From contig JAGYJP010000020.1 of NCBI GenBank assembly GCA_018402075.1, positions 1 through 19,593 of the forward strand: 19,593 nt of DNA, given 5' to 3'. Below the pieces are notes generated by a model that worked only from the letters and a program-made list of their open reading frames with translations, did no database searches and was not told where the DNA came from. Position numbers and translations under genes: made by a program. How positions within the stretch are numbered: the first letter of the stretch is position 1; each line of letters opens with the position of its first letter. Source of the stretch: Candidatus Nanopelagicales bacterium. GTDB lineage: Bacteria > Actinomycetota > Actinomycetes > S36-B12. This document shows, piece by piece, positions 8,227-15,069 of the stretch.

Positions 8227-8271
8227 AAATTAACTATTTCATTAAAAGACGCAATTTAAATGTGTTAATTT
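8227..8271. promoter_or_regulatory. Inverted-repeat operator candidate and -10 box in the lrp/acyl-CoA dehydrogenase divergent promoter
   Basis: The 120-bp gap between the divergent acyl-CoA dehydrogenase and lrp genes contains a perfect 8-bp inverted repeat, AAATTAAC at 8227-8234 and GTTAATTT at 8264-8271, with centres 37 bp apart in an AT-rich stretch. The right arm contains TAATTT (8266-8271), a possible -10 box lying 5 nt before the ATG of lrp. A regulator bound there would control its own transcription and possibly that of the operon. Lrp/AsnC proteins bind AT-rich imperfect palindromes, often several in phase. Binding by the adjacent regulator is inference. Confidence 0.5.
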
Positions 8272-8276
8272 GTGCC

Positions 8277-8780
8277 ATGAAGCAAATATCAACTGATTAT
8301 TCCGCAGAGGATCGCGTAGATATTGATGGTGTGGATCGCAGGATTTTAGATCTGCTCGTGGAGGATGGTCGGCGTTCGATCGTGGACATTGCCGAACACA
8401 TTCAACTCTCTCCGGCTGCCACCAAACGTCGGGTTGATCGACTCGAGCGAGTAGGTGTGATTCGGGGCTACACCGCGTTACTCGATCATCGCTTCTTGGG
8501 CACAGGCTTTGAGGCGTTCACCGAACTGAAATTTGCTGGCAATATTGAAGTTGAAGCGATTCAATACGAAACAAGTGCTGTTCCTGAAGTTCTTGAGGTG
8601 TACACGATTGCCGGCGATCCGGATGCACTTGTGAGGATTCGAGTTGCCAATGTCGAACATCTGCAAGCGGTTGTTGATGCTTTGCGACATCGAAAGGGAG
8701 TAGTGGGAACCAAAACGCTAATGGTTTTGGGATCGTGGCGCCGTGGAGAGCGTAGAAATCCGACCAGCCTGACACCTTAA
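8277..8780 (+). CDS. Lrp/AsnC family transcriptional regulator
   Basis: DNA-binding regulator of about 167 aa. The N-terminal winged helix-turn-helix includes ILDLLVEDGRRSIVDIAEHI and LSPAATKRRVDRLERVGVI; a C-terminal ligand-binding RAM domain (from about residue 72) contains YTIAGDPDALVRIRVAN. The protein usually forms dimers or octamers and senses an amino acid. I take the ATG at 8277 as start; a GTG at 8262 is in frame but lies inside the inverted repeat. No ribosome-binding site is visible and a TAATTT hexamer ends 5 nt upstream, so the mRNA may be leaderless. The gene is divergent from the acyl-CoA dehydrogenase/E1/E2 operon. In Pseudomonas putida the Lrp-type activator BkdR has the same position relative to bkdA1, so control of branched-chain amino acid degradation is likely. 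An 11-residue C-terminal basic tail (WRRGERRNPTS) is present. Confidence 0.9.
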   Translation: MKQISTDYSAEDRVDIDGVDRRILDLLVEDGRRSIVDIAEHIQLSPAATKRRVDRLERVGVIRGYTALLDHRFLGTGFEAFTELKFAGNIEVEAIQYETSAVPEVLEVYTIAGDPDALVRIRVANVEHLQAVVDALRHRKGVVGTKTLMVLGSWRRGERRNPTSLTP

Positions 8781-8799
8781 GTCCGCAGGCAGTAAAAAA

Positions 8800-9906
8800 C
8801 TAGCGGTCAACATCGCCGATCACAATAAATGTGCTCTTCACGGCATCTGCGAGTTGATCCAAGGTTGTCCCAGTGAGTGCCTGGGCAATAGCCTGCATGT
8901 TATTAAAGGATGCGGAACGTAACTTCAATCGCCATGGTGTTTTCTCACCGGCGCTGACCAGTAGCCATCCGTTGATGCCGGTGGGTCCTTCCGACCACGA
9001 GTAGTTGGTGCCTTCGGGTGCGCGCACCACCTTGGGTAACACCACATTCACCGGCTCGCCCTCACAGGCGTGCAGGTGCGGAATGCACTTTTCAATAATC
9101 CGGTTGCTTAACTCGATCTCACCGATCAGTTGCAGGAATCGCGATTGTGCATCCCCGGTGTGTGGTGCATCAACAGGATGTACGTCCAGTTCGGCATAGA
9201 ACATGTACGGGGTGGTGAATCGGGTGTCGTTGAGCAGCCCACTTGCGTGTCCAACCGGACCACTCGCACCAAATCCCAGTGCATCAGAGTTGGTCAGGAT
9301 GGCAAGACCCGCCAGTTCCGCGGACTCAATTGCGACCCGCGCTGCGGGCATCAGCTGCGCTGCATCTCGAGCAATAGCCAGCGCAGTGTCCGAGGCGCCC
9401 GCGGGCAAATCATGTGCCACACCACCAATGCGCGCGAACATGGGGTGCACCCGGTTGCCCGTGACATCTTCCATCCATTGAGCAATCCGTTCCCGCAGGG
9501 TACGAGCGGTCAGCGCCGTATCCGGATCAACACTGCCGGCAAGAAAGGCGAGGTGGGCGTTGATCCGGGTGAGTTCTGCCATCAGCATGCGAATCCAGGT
9601 GGATCGGCCCGGGGGAGTGATTCCCATGGCTGCTTCAAGGGTCAAGGCCACACCTAGTTCCGAAGCAAATGGTGCCAACCAATCGTGCCGATTCGCCAAC
9701 ATCATTATTTGGCGGTAGTCGCGCACCTCAAAGAGTTTTTCCGCTCCTCGGTGCATGAAACCAATGCGCGGGGAGGCACGGTGAATAACATCGTTATCAA
9801 GTTCAAGGTGTAATTGAAAGCCACCCTGGGATACCGGATGGAACTGGCCGAGGTCAAGTGAGATGTCGCCGGGGGCTAAACCAATGCCAACCGTCAGTGA
9901 ACGCAC
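8800..9906 (-). CDS. NuoD-like protein (complex I 49-kDa subunit family), divergent
   Basis: Homologue of the NuoD/NDUFS2 subunit of NADH:quinone oxidoreductase, 368 aa, slightly shorter than canonical NuoD. Conserved blocks run from HPVSQGGFQLHLEL (23-36) through IGFMHRGAEKLFE (48-60), TWIRMLMAELTRINAHLAFL and ARIGGV to a C-terminal IVIGDVDR. The two residues that hold the quinone headgroup in Thermus Nqo4 (His38 in HPSTHG, Tyr87 in RMDYL) are replaced here by Gln27 and Trp76 (RHDWL). Arg53 in MHRG, equivalent to the dimethylated Arg85 of mammalian NDUFS2, is kept. There are no NiFe-hydrogenase CxxC pairs. The GTG start is 24 nt after the stop of the methyltransferase gene; an in-frame stop just upstream excludes a longer form. 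No other nuo gene is in the window, so this is probably a paralogue and its function is open. Confidence 0.85.
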   Translation of the reverse strand: MRSLTVGIGLAPGDISLDLGQFHPVSQGGFQLHLELDNDVIHRASPRIGFMHRGAEKLFEVRDYRQIMMLANRHDWLAPFASELGVALTLEAAMGITPPGRSTWIRMLMAELTRINAHLAFLAGSVDPDTALTARTLRERIAQWMEDVTGNRVHPMFARIGGVAHDLPAGASDTALAIARDAAQLMPAARVAIESAELAGLAILTNSDALGFGASGPVGHASGLLNDTRFTTPYMFYAELDVHPVDAPHTGDAQSRFLQLIGEIELSNRIIEKCIPHLHACEGEPVNVVLPKVVRAPEGTNYSWSEGPTGINGWLLVSAGEKTPWRLKLRSASFNNMQAIAQALTGTTLDQLADAVKSTFIVIGDVDR

Positions 9907-9930
9907 GGGAGCATCGTTGCACGTGGGGGT

Positions 9931-10758
9931 TCACAGTTGTTGAACCAGCCAATGGAAATCTGAATGCGAATCGGGTCGAGAAATCTGAGCGGGTGGTGCG
10001 CCGAATGCGCGACCCACATCAACAAGTGACTCAATGCAGACATGTGCGGTGATATTTGTTGTGCCATCTGGCACTGCTCGGGTGATTCGACCTGATTTAT
10101 AGCCAGCGAGAGTGCCCGCATCCCAGACGCCACGCACCCGATCCGGTTGGGTTGTGCAGTAATCCACCATGATCGCGCACCCGGAATCAAAAACGGTGAG
10201 CAAAGTGCGCCAAAGGCGGTCGCGGTCATTGCCGAGTTCGCGCCGAGCTCCCGGGATGGTGGCAGGCCACCAGGTGGACAGCCACTCCAGCTCTTGTGCG
10301 GAAGGTGCGCCACCAAGGGACTCGGTGCCGGTTGCGGGATCCACATGCAGCACATGTGGCAGGCAGTGATCGTCTAACTCCACCACCTGACAGGGAATGT
10401 CATCGAGGAGTTCATGGGCGATCACCACGCCGGCGCCACCCAGGGGGGTGAGATCACGAATATCTGTGTCAGGAAAATTCAGTGATTCGATGTGCCACCG
10501 GAGTCCGAAATGTTCGCAGGTAAGTCTCAGGTCGCGAGTGAGATCACCCGAGCCAGCTCCGCAGTCCACCACGGTGAAGATTTCTGGTGACCCAAGTCGC
10601 TTATATTGCAAGTAAGCAATATCGAAGATTTCCGATGAAATTTTTGGTGAGTCCATGACATCGGTGCGAAAGTGGCCGGATGGATCAGGGTTGGTGCGAT
10701 AGAAACCGTGAGGGCCGTAGTGGGCAAACTCCCATGCATCGCGCCAGGTGGGGGTCAT
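9931..10758 (-). CDS. MidA/NDUFAF7-like SAM-dependent methyltransferase
   Basis: Class I SAM-dependent methyltransferase of the MidA type (COG1565, Methyltransf_28), 275 aa, somewhat short for the family. Supporting features: an N-terminal YGPHGFY and GHFRTD, resembling the family's YDPxHGYY and GDFxTxPE; the SAM-binding VVDCGAGSGDL (63-73); HELLDDIP (115-122), like the family's NEFFDALP; MVDY (197-200); and NITAHV (235-240), like DITAHVDF. Human NDUFAF7 symmetrically dimethylates an arginine of NDUFS2, the NuoD homologue, during complex I assembly. Here the next gene is a NuoD homologue, so that protein is the obvious substrate (inference). The ATG at 10758 has no ribosome-binding site, but TAACGT on the minus strand ends 8 nt before it, suggesting leaderless transcription. 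Confidence 0.75.
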   Translation of the reverse strand: MTPTWRDAWEFAHYGPHGFYRTNPDPSGHFRTDVMDSPKISSEIFDIAYLQYKRLGSPEIFTVVDCGAGSGDLTRDLRLTCEHFGLRWHIESLNFPDTDIRDLTPLGGAGVVIAHELLDDIPCQVVELDDHCLPHVLHVDPATGTESLGGAPSAQELEWLSTWWPATIPGARRELGNDRDRLWRTLLTVFDSGCAIMVDYCTTQPDRVRGVWDAGTLAGYKSGRITRAVPDGTTNITAHVCIESLVDVGRAFGAPPAQISRPDSHSDFHWLVQQL

Positions 10759-10792
10759 GTCACAGCACGTTAGTGACCCCTAGGCTTCCAAT
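10759..10792. promoter_or_regulatory. Short divergent promoter region with two TAnnnT boxes and an inverted repeat
   Basis: Only 34 bp separate the start codons of the MidA-like gene and the DUF2520 gene. On the plus strand TAGGCT (10781-10786) ends 6 nt before the ATG at 10793; on the minus strand TAACGT (10772-10767) ends 8 nt before the ATG at 10758. Both fit actinobacterial -10 boxes of leaderless mRNAs. GTCAC (10759-10763) and GTGAC (10773-10777) form a 5-bp inverted repeat over the minus-strand box, a weak operator candidate. No good -35 elements are seen. Confidence 0.45.
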
Positions 10793-11668
10793 ATGGATGC
10801 GCCCCACCGCCCACGCCTGAAAGTCGGTGTGGTCAGCGCCGGCCGGGTTGGTTCGGTCCTCGGTGCCGCACTCCGATCCGCTGGACATCAGGTAACAGGT
10901 GTCGCTGCGGTATCGGATATCTCCCGGCTGCGCGCCGAAGCTCTATTACCCGGTGTGCCGATCGAGGCAGCCGATCATGTCGTCGCTGGTTGTGAACTCC
11001 TCATTCTGTCTGTTCCCGACGATGTCCTCCCGGGTTTGGTTGAGGGATTCGCGCAGGCGGGTGTTTTTCAACCCGGTCAATTCATTGCGCACACCTCGGG
11101 CGGGTACGGTGTTTCGGTGCTCGCACCGGCGGCAGAGTCACTGCCCATGGCCATTCATCCCGCCATGACATTCACCGGCACCAGCATTGATCTCAGTCGA
11201 TTACATGACACCCCGTTCGGGGTCACCGCTGCCGAAGAGATCCGTCCGGTCGCTGAAGCCCTGGTGGTGGAGATGGGTGGTGATCCGGTCTGGGTTCCTG
11301 AAGACGCTCGGGCGGTGTATCACGCTGCCATGGTGATCGGCTCGAATTACTTGAATGTATTGGTGAATGAATCAGTATCACTGTTGAAAGACGCCGGAAT
11401 GGAAAACCCCAGTAGGTTACTGGCCCCGCTTTTAAGTGCGTCACTGGATAACGCCCTGCGATTTGGCGATAAAGCACTGACCGGTCCGATTGTGCGGGGT
11501 GACGCGGTCACGGTCGGCAAGCATTTAGCTGCGTTAGTTAATCGTCCGCAAACTCGAAGTGCATATCAGGTGTTGGGGAGGTTGGCGGTGGACCGCGCAT
11601 TGGAAGCGGGACTGATTACGGTGGATCAAGCGGCAGACCTTCTCGTTGAGTTAGGGGAGAAGTTGTGA
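10793..11668 (+). CDS. Rossmann-like/DUF2520 oxidoreductase-like protein
   Basis: 291 aa. The N-terminal NAD(P)-binding Rossmann domain has VGVVSAGRVGSVLGAALRSAG (the GxGxxG site here reads SAGRVG, about 15-20) and LLILSVPDD; the C-terminal helical DUF2520 domain contains IHPAMTFTG and VYHAAMVIGSNYLNVL. It resembles 6-phosphogluconate/ketopantoate-reductase-type dehydrogenases. Its stop overlaps the panC start by 4 bp (GTGA), and this pairing with panC is widespread in Actinobacteria. A role in pantothenate synthesis, for example ketopantoate reduction, is attractive but unproven. First gene of the CoA/NAD operon; the ATG at 10793 follows a TAGGCT box at leaderless spacing. The first Gly of the dinucleotide motif is replaced (S-A-G instead of G-x-G), so cofactor binding may be atypical. 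Confidence 0.85.
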   Translation: MDAPHRPRLKVGVVSAGRVGSVLGAALRSAGHQVTGVAAVSDISRLRAEALLPGVPIEAADHVVAGCELLILSVPDDVLPGLVEGFAQAGVFQPGQFIAHTSGGYGVSVLAPAAESLPMAIHPAMTFTGTSIDLSRLHDTPFGVTAAEEIRPVAEALVVEMGGDPVWVPEDARAVYHAAMVIGSNYLNVLVNESVSLLKDAGMENPSRLLAPLLSASLDNALRFGDKALTGPIVRGDAVTVGKHLAALVNRPQTRSAYQVLGRLAVDRALEAGLITVDQAADLLVELGEKL

Positions 11669-12540
11669 CCGTAGTGGCGCACACCCGCAGTGAGTATGCA
11701 GCCCTCGCGGGGCGCGCAAGGAACGCGCAACCGCTGGGTGAACGCGCGGTCGTACCCACCATGGGAGCCCTTCACGCGGGCCACCTGCAGTTGGTGAAGG
11801 AAGCAAGAAGGACAGTTGGTGACGCCGGGGAAGTTGTTGTCACCATTTTTGTCAATCCCACCCAATTCGGTGCGAATGAGGATTTGGCGAGTTATCCGCG
11901 ACCATTTCATGAAGACATTGCTTTGTGCACCGAGGCAGGGGTTGATCTGGTGTTCGCTCCGTTGGTTGAGGAGATGTACCCCGGTGGGGCCACACTCAAT
12001 GCCATGACCAATGTGCAGCCGGGACCGGTCGGCGAGATCCTTGAAGCACTTGACCGACCGGGTCATTTTGCGGGCATGTTGACGGTGGTCGCCAAATTGC
12101 TGGCCATCACCCAACCCCGTCACGCTTTCTTTGGCGCAAAGGATTATCAACAGTTGGCGCTTGTGAACAACATGGTGCGGGACCTCAATATGCCGATCAC
12201 GGTGCACGGTGTGGCAACGGTCCGTGACCCTGACGGCCTCGCCTTGAGTTCGCGCAATACCTACTTATCCGATCATGAGCGCGAAGTTGCTCGATCCATA
12301 CCTGCTGCCCTGACCGCTGCCCAAAATCTGACGGGCACGGTTGCTGAGAAGCTGGCGCTGGCTCTCGAACTATTGTCCAATGAAATCGAGGTCGTGTATC
12401 TCGAAGCAATGGCTGTTGATTTATCTGCTCGGTTAAATCCTGATTCCGTTGCGGAGTCTGGTCGCATTCTCTTTGCCGGCATGGTGGGCACGACACGTTT
12501 AATAGACAACTGCAGTATCCAAATGGGTGACTCTGCGTGA
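11665..12540 (+). CDS. panC: Pantothenate synthetase
   Basis: Pantoate--beta-alanine ligase, 291 aa, which makes pantothenate from pantoate and beta-alanine with ATP via a pantoyl-adenylate, in the cytoplasm. Family motifs are intact: PTMGALHAGHL (31-41, ATP site with the HxGH-type histidines), FVNPTQFGANEDLASYPR (62-79, pantoate site), FGAKDYQQL, and DGLALSSRNTYLS (the KMSKS-like loop). The start is a GTG overlapping the previous stop (GTGA), with a strong ribosome-binding site AGGGGAGA at 11653-11660. The gene ends by overlapping nadB in the same GTGA manner. panD, which supplies beta-alanine and lies next to panC in some relatives, is absent from this window. Confidence 0.97.
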   Translation: MTVVAHTRSEYAALAGRARNAQPLGERAVVPTMGALHAGHLQLVKEARRTVGDAGEVVVTIFVNPTQFGANEDLASYPRPFHEDIALCTEAGVDLVFAPLVEEMYPGGATLNAMTNVQPGPVGEILEALDRPGHFAGMLTVVAKLLAITQPRHAFFGAKDYQQLALVNNMVRDLNMPITVHGVATVRDPDGLALSSRNTYLSDHEREVARSIPAALTAAQNLTGTVAEKLALALELLSNEIEVVYLEAMAVDLSARLNPDSVAESGRILFAGMVGTTRLIDNCSIQMGDSA

Positions 12541-14171
12541 GTGTTTATCTCTCTCGGTGGTTAACAGCAGAAAAACCCGGCTGGACCGTTGAAGCCGATT
12601 CCATTGTGATTGGTTCGGGTGTTGCCGGCTTGTCCGCGGCCCTGCATCTTCGCCAGGGTGGGCGCAGCGTGCTGCTGGTCACAAAAGCACAGATCGACGA
12701 AGGCTCCACTCGGTGGGCCCAGGGCGGTATCGCGGCCGCGCTCTCGGAAGATGATTCACCATCTGACCACCGTGACGACACGTTGACCGCGGGTGTCGGA
12801 TTGTGCAATGTGCAGGCGGTGGAGGTCCTGGTCACCGAAGGACCGCAGGCGGTTCGGGACCTGATCACCCTCGGTGCGAATTTCGATTTGGACCCCAGTG
12901 GTGAAATCGCATTGACCCGTGAAGGTGGACACCACCGCGATCGCATTGCACATGCTGGTGGCGACGCAACCGGTGCTGAAATTTCCCGGGCACTGGTTGC
13001 TGCGGTGATTAATGACCCGGGGATCGAGATTATTGAAAATGCCCTGGCCTTGGATCTACTCACCGATGATTCCGGTGCGGCTCAAGGAATCACCCTGCAC
13101 GTGATGGGTACCGGTCAGCGCGGCGGTGTGGGTGCGGCCTTGGCCCCAGCGGTCATTCTCACCACGGGTGGGTTCGGTCAGGTGTTCGGCCAAACAACCA
13201 ACCCCTATGTCTCTACCGGCGATGGCATTGCCTTGGCACTTCGGGCGGGGGCCAAGGTTGCTGACCTGGAGTTTGTGCAATTTCATCCGACCGTCATGTG
13301 GTTGGGCCCACTGGCGCAAGGGCAACAGCCGTTGGTGAGTGAAGCTGTGCGTGGTGAAGGTGCACACCTGCTCGACATTAATCACGAAGCCTTTATGCAG
13401 AATCAACATGAACTCGGTGATCTGGCTCCTCGCGATGTTGTGGCCAAAGCAATCACCCGCCGCATGCGGGAGACCGGCAGTGATCACGTGTGGTTGGACG
13501 GTCGGATGCTGGGCGCTGACATGTGGGTGCACCGATTCCCGAATATTTTGTCCAACTGCAGGTCCCGCGGCATTGATCCGGTCACGGATCTCATTCCGGT
13601 GGCACCGGCCCAACACTATGTCTCGGGTGGTGTCATGACCGACCTCATGGGTCGCACGAGCATCAAAGGTCTTTATGCCGCTGGAGAGAGCGCCTGCACC
13701 GGGGTGCACGGTGCGAATCGTTTGGCATCGAACTCCCTTCTCGAGGGGTTGGTATTCGCTCGACGTAGTGCACAGGCAATAGTTCAGGACAACCCACAGC
13801 GCAAACCGGTTGGCGTGCCAGATACCGATGACAGCTACCTCGTGCCACACCGGCTGCGCCGCGGCATGCAGGGTGTCATGGATCGCAATGCGGGTGTTTT
13901 GCGCAGCGAAGAGTCCCTGCAGCATGCTCAGCAGTGGCTGGAGAACATGGACAACACCGGTGCACGCGAGTGCACCGAGGATTGGGAGAGTGCAAATATG
14001 TTTGCCATCTCGAGTGTGTTGGTTCAGCATGCGCTGCTGCGTGAGGAGACTCGAGGCTCACATTGGCGCGAGGACCACCCCTCCCGTGAAGGCGACTTTG
14101 CGGTGCGACTAGTTTCACACCGCAATGACAACGGTGAAGTAGTCACAGAAATGGTGGGAATTAATTCCTGA
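12537..14171 (+). CDS. nadB: L-aspartate oxidase
   Basis: FAD enzyme oxidising L-aspartate to iminoaspartate, the first step of de novo NAD synthesis; 544 aa, normal length. The FAD-binding IGSGVAGLSAALHLRQ (from residue 25) and STRWAQGGIAAAL (57-69) mark the fumarate-reductase/succinate-dehydrogenase flavoprotein fold. Catalytic-domain blocks include LEFVQFHPT, VRGEGAHLLD, AQHYVSGGVMTDL and ANRLASNSLLEGLVF. The C-terminal helical domain (from about 430) is present. The GTG start overlaps the panC stop by 4 bp, and the stop overlaps the nadC ATG (TGATG), so translation is coupled to both sides. Its usual partner, quinolinate synthase (nadA), is not in the window and must be encoded elsewhere if the pathway is complete. 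Confidence 0.97.
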   Translation: MSVYLSRWLTAEKPGWTVEADSIVIGSGVAGLSAALHLRQGGRSVLLVTKAQIDEGSTRWAQGGIAAALSEDDSPSDHRDDTLTAGVGLCNVQAVEVLVTEGPQAVRDLITLGANFDLDPSGEIALTREGGHHRDRIAHAGGDATGAEISRALVAAVINDPGIEIIENALALDLLTDDSGAAQGITLHVMGTGQRGGVGAALAPAVILTTGGFGQVFGQTTNPYVSTGDGIALALRAGAKVADLEFVQFHPTVMWLGPLAQGQQPLVSEAVRGEGAHLLDINHEAFMQNQHELGDLAPRDVVAKAITRRMRETGSDHVWLDGRMLGADMWVHRFPNILSNCRSRGIDPVTDLIPVAPAQHYVSGGVMTDLMGRTSIKGLYAAGESACTGVHGANRLASNSLLEGLVFARRSAQAIVQDNPQRKPVGVPDTDDSYLVPHRLRRGMQGVMDRNAGVLRSEESLQHAQQWLENMDNTGARECTEDWESANMFAISSVLVQHALLREETRGSHWREDHPSREGDFAVRLVSHRNDNGEVVTEMVGINS

Positions 14172-15067
14172 TGCACAGACATAAGTTAAAGAGAGAGATC
14201 TCTGACGCGCTGATCGCGGCGGGTGTAAATCCACTCGATGTGACCGAGGTGGTGTTGCGTGCACTGCACGAAGATGTCGACGACTCCGGTGACATCACGT
14301 CGCTGGCAACTATTCCGGCAGATCACATCAGCATCCTTGAGTTGGTTGCCAGGGCGCCGGGGGTTGTGGCAGGTGTTCCTGTTGCCGCAGCGGTTTTTGA
14401 GATTTTGTCAGGTAGCGAAGTCGCCATTGAGTCACTCCTTGCAGACGGCAGCACCGTTGTGGCGGGCTCGGTTATTTTGCGCGTGACCGGACCCACCCGA
14501 GGTCTGCTCCAGGCGGAGCGACCCGCCTTGAATCTGCTCTCCCATCTCAGTGGCATTGCCACGGCAACGCACCTCTGGGTCCGTGAGGTTGCCGGGACTT
14601 CGGCGAAAATTCGCGATACTCGTAAGACAACCCCGGGTTTGCGATTCCTGGAAAAGTACGCGGTGCGTTGCGGTGGTGGGGTGAACCACCGCATGAATCT
14701 TTCGGACGCTGCGTTGGTCAAGGACAATCACGTTGCTGCCGCTGGTGGCGTTCGGGAGGCTTTTGAGTTGATCACCCAGAGTTACCCGGATGTAGATGTC
14801 GAAGTTGAGGTGGACTCCCTGGAGCAGCTCGACCAGGTTGTTGCTGCCGGTGCCGACCTTGTGCTGCTGGACAACTTCACCATTGATCAGTTGCGCACTG
14901 CGGTGAACACCCACGGGGGAGAGGTTTCCCTCGAAGCATCGGGTGGTTTAACCATTGCGACCGCCAAAGAAGTTGCACAGACCGGTGTCGATTACATTGC
15001 GGTGGGTGCGTTAACGCATTCCGCACCCGTGTTGGATATCGGTGCGGACCTTCGAGTGGAGGGATAG
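14171..15067 (+). CDS. nadC: Nicotinate-nucleotide pyrophosphorylase (carboxylating)
   Basis: Quinolinate phosphoribosyltransferase, 298 aa, converting quinolinate and PRPP to nicotinate mononucleotide, CO2 and PPi. Conserved blocks: LHEDVDDSGDITS (32-44), QAERPALNLLSHLSGIAT (114-131), RKTTPGLR (151-158), GGGVNHRMNLSD (168-179), VKDNH (183-187), EVEVDSLEQ, and the C-terminal LEASGGLT and VDYIAVGALTHS. All substrate-binding Arg, Lys and His positions I can place are kept. The ATG overlaps the nadB stop by one base (TGATG). It is followed after 2 bp by coaX, keeping NAD and CoA synthesis on one transcript. Confidence 0.97.
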   Translation: MHRHKLKREISDALIAAGVNPLDVTEVVLRALHEDVDDSGDITSLATIPADHISILELVARAPGVVAGVPVAAAVFEILSGSEVAIESLLADGSTVVAGSVILRVTGPTRGLLQAERPALNLLSHLSGIATATHLWVREVAGTSAKIRDTRKTTPGLRFLEKYAVRCGGGVNHRMNLSDAALVKDNHVAAAGGVREAFELITQSYPDVDVEVEVDSLEQLDQVVAAGADLVLLDNFTIDQLRTAVNTHGGEVSLEASGGLTIATAKEVAQTGVDYIAVGALTHSAPVLDIGADLRVEG

Positions 15068-15069
15068 CA

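Noticed and set aside
9130..9657. 175-aa plus-strand frame opposite the NuoD-like gene
   Set aside because: Antisense shadow; Arg/Gly/His-rich without domains, while the minus strand is convincingly NuoD-like.
8800..9906. NiFe-hydrogenase large subunit
   Set aside because: The fold is related, but the N- and C-terminal CxxC metal ligands are absent and the sequence ends in the NuoD-type GDVDR.
9894..10355. 153-aa minus-strand frame overlapping the methyltransferase gene and the NuoD start
   Set aside because: It overlaps a methyltransferase frame with clear motifs and has no recognisable content of its own.
13056..14030. 324-aa open frame on the minus strand opposite nadB
   Set aside because: Antisense to an intact, well-conserved nadB; composition (many His, Thr, Gln) is typical of a shadow frame and shows no domain.
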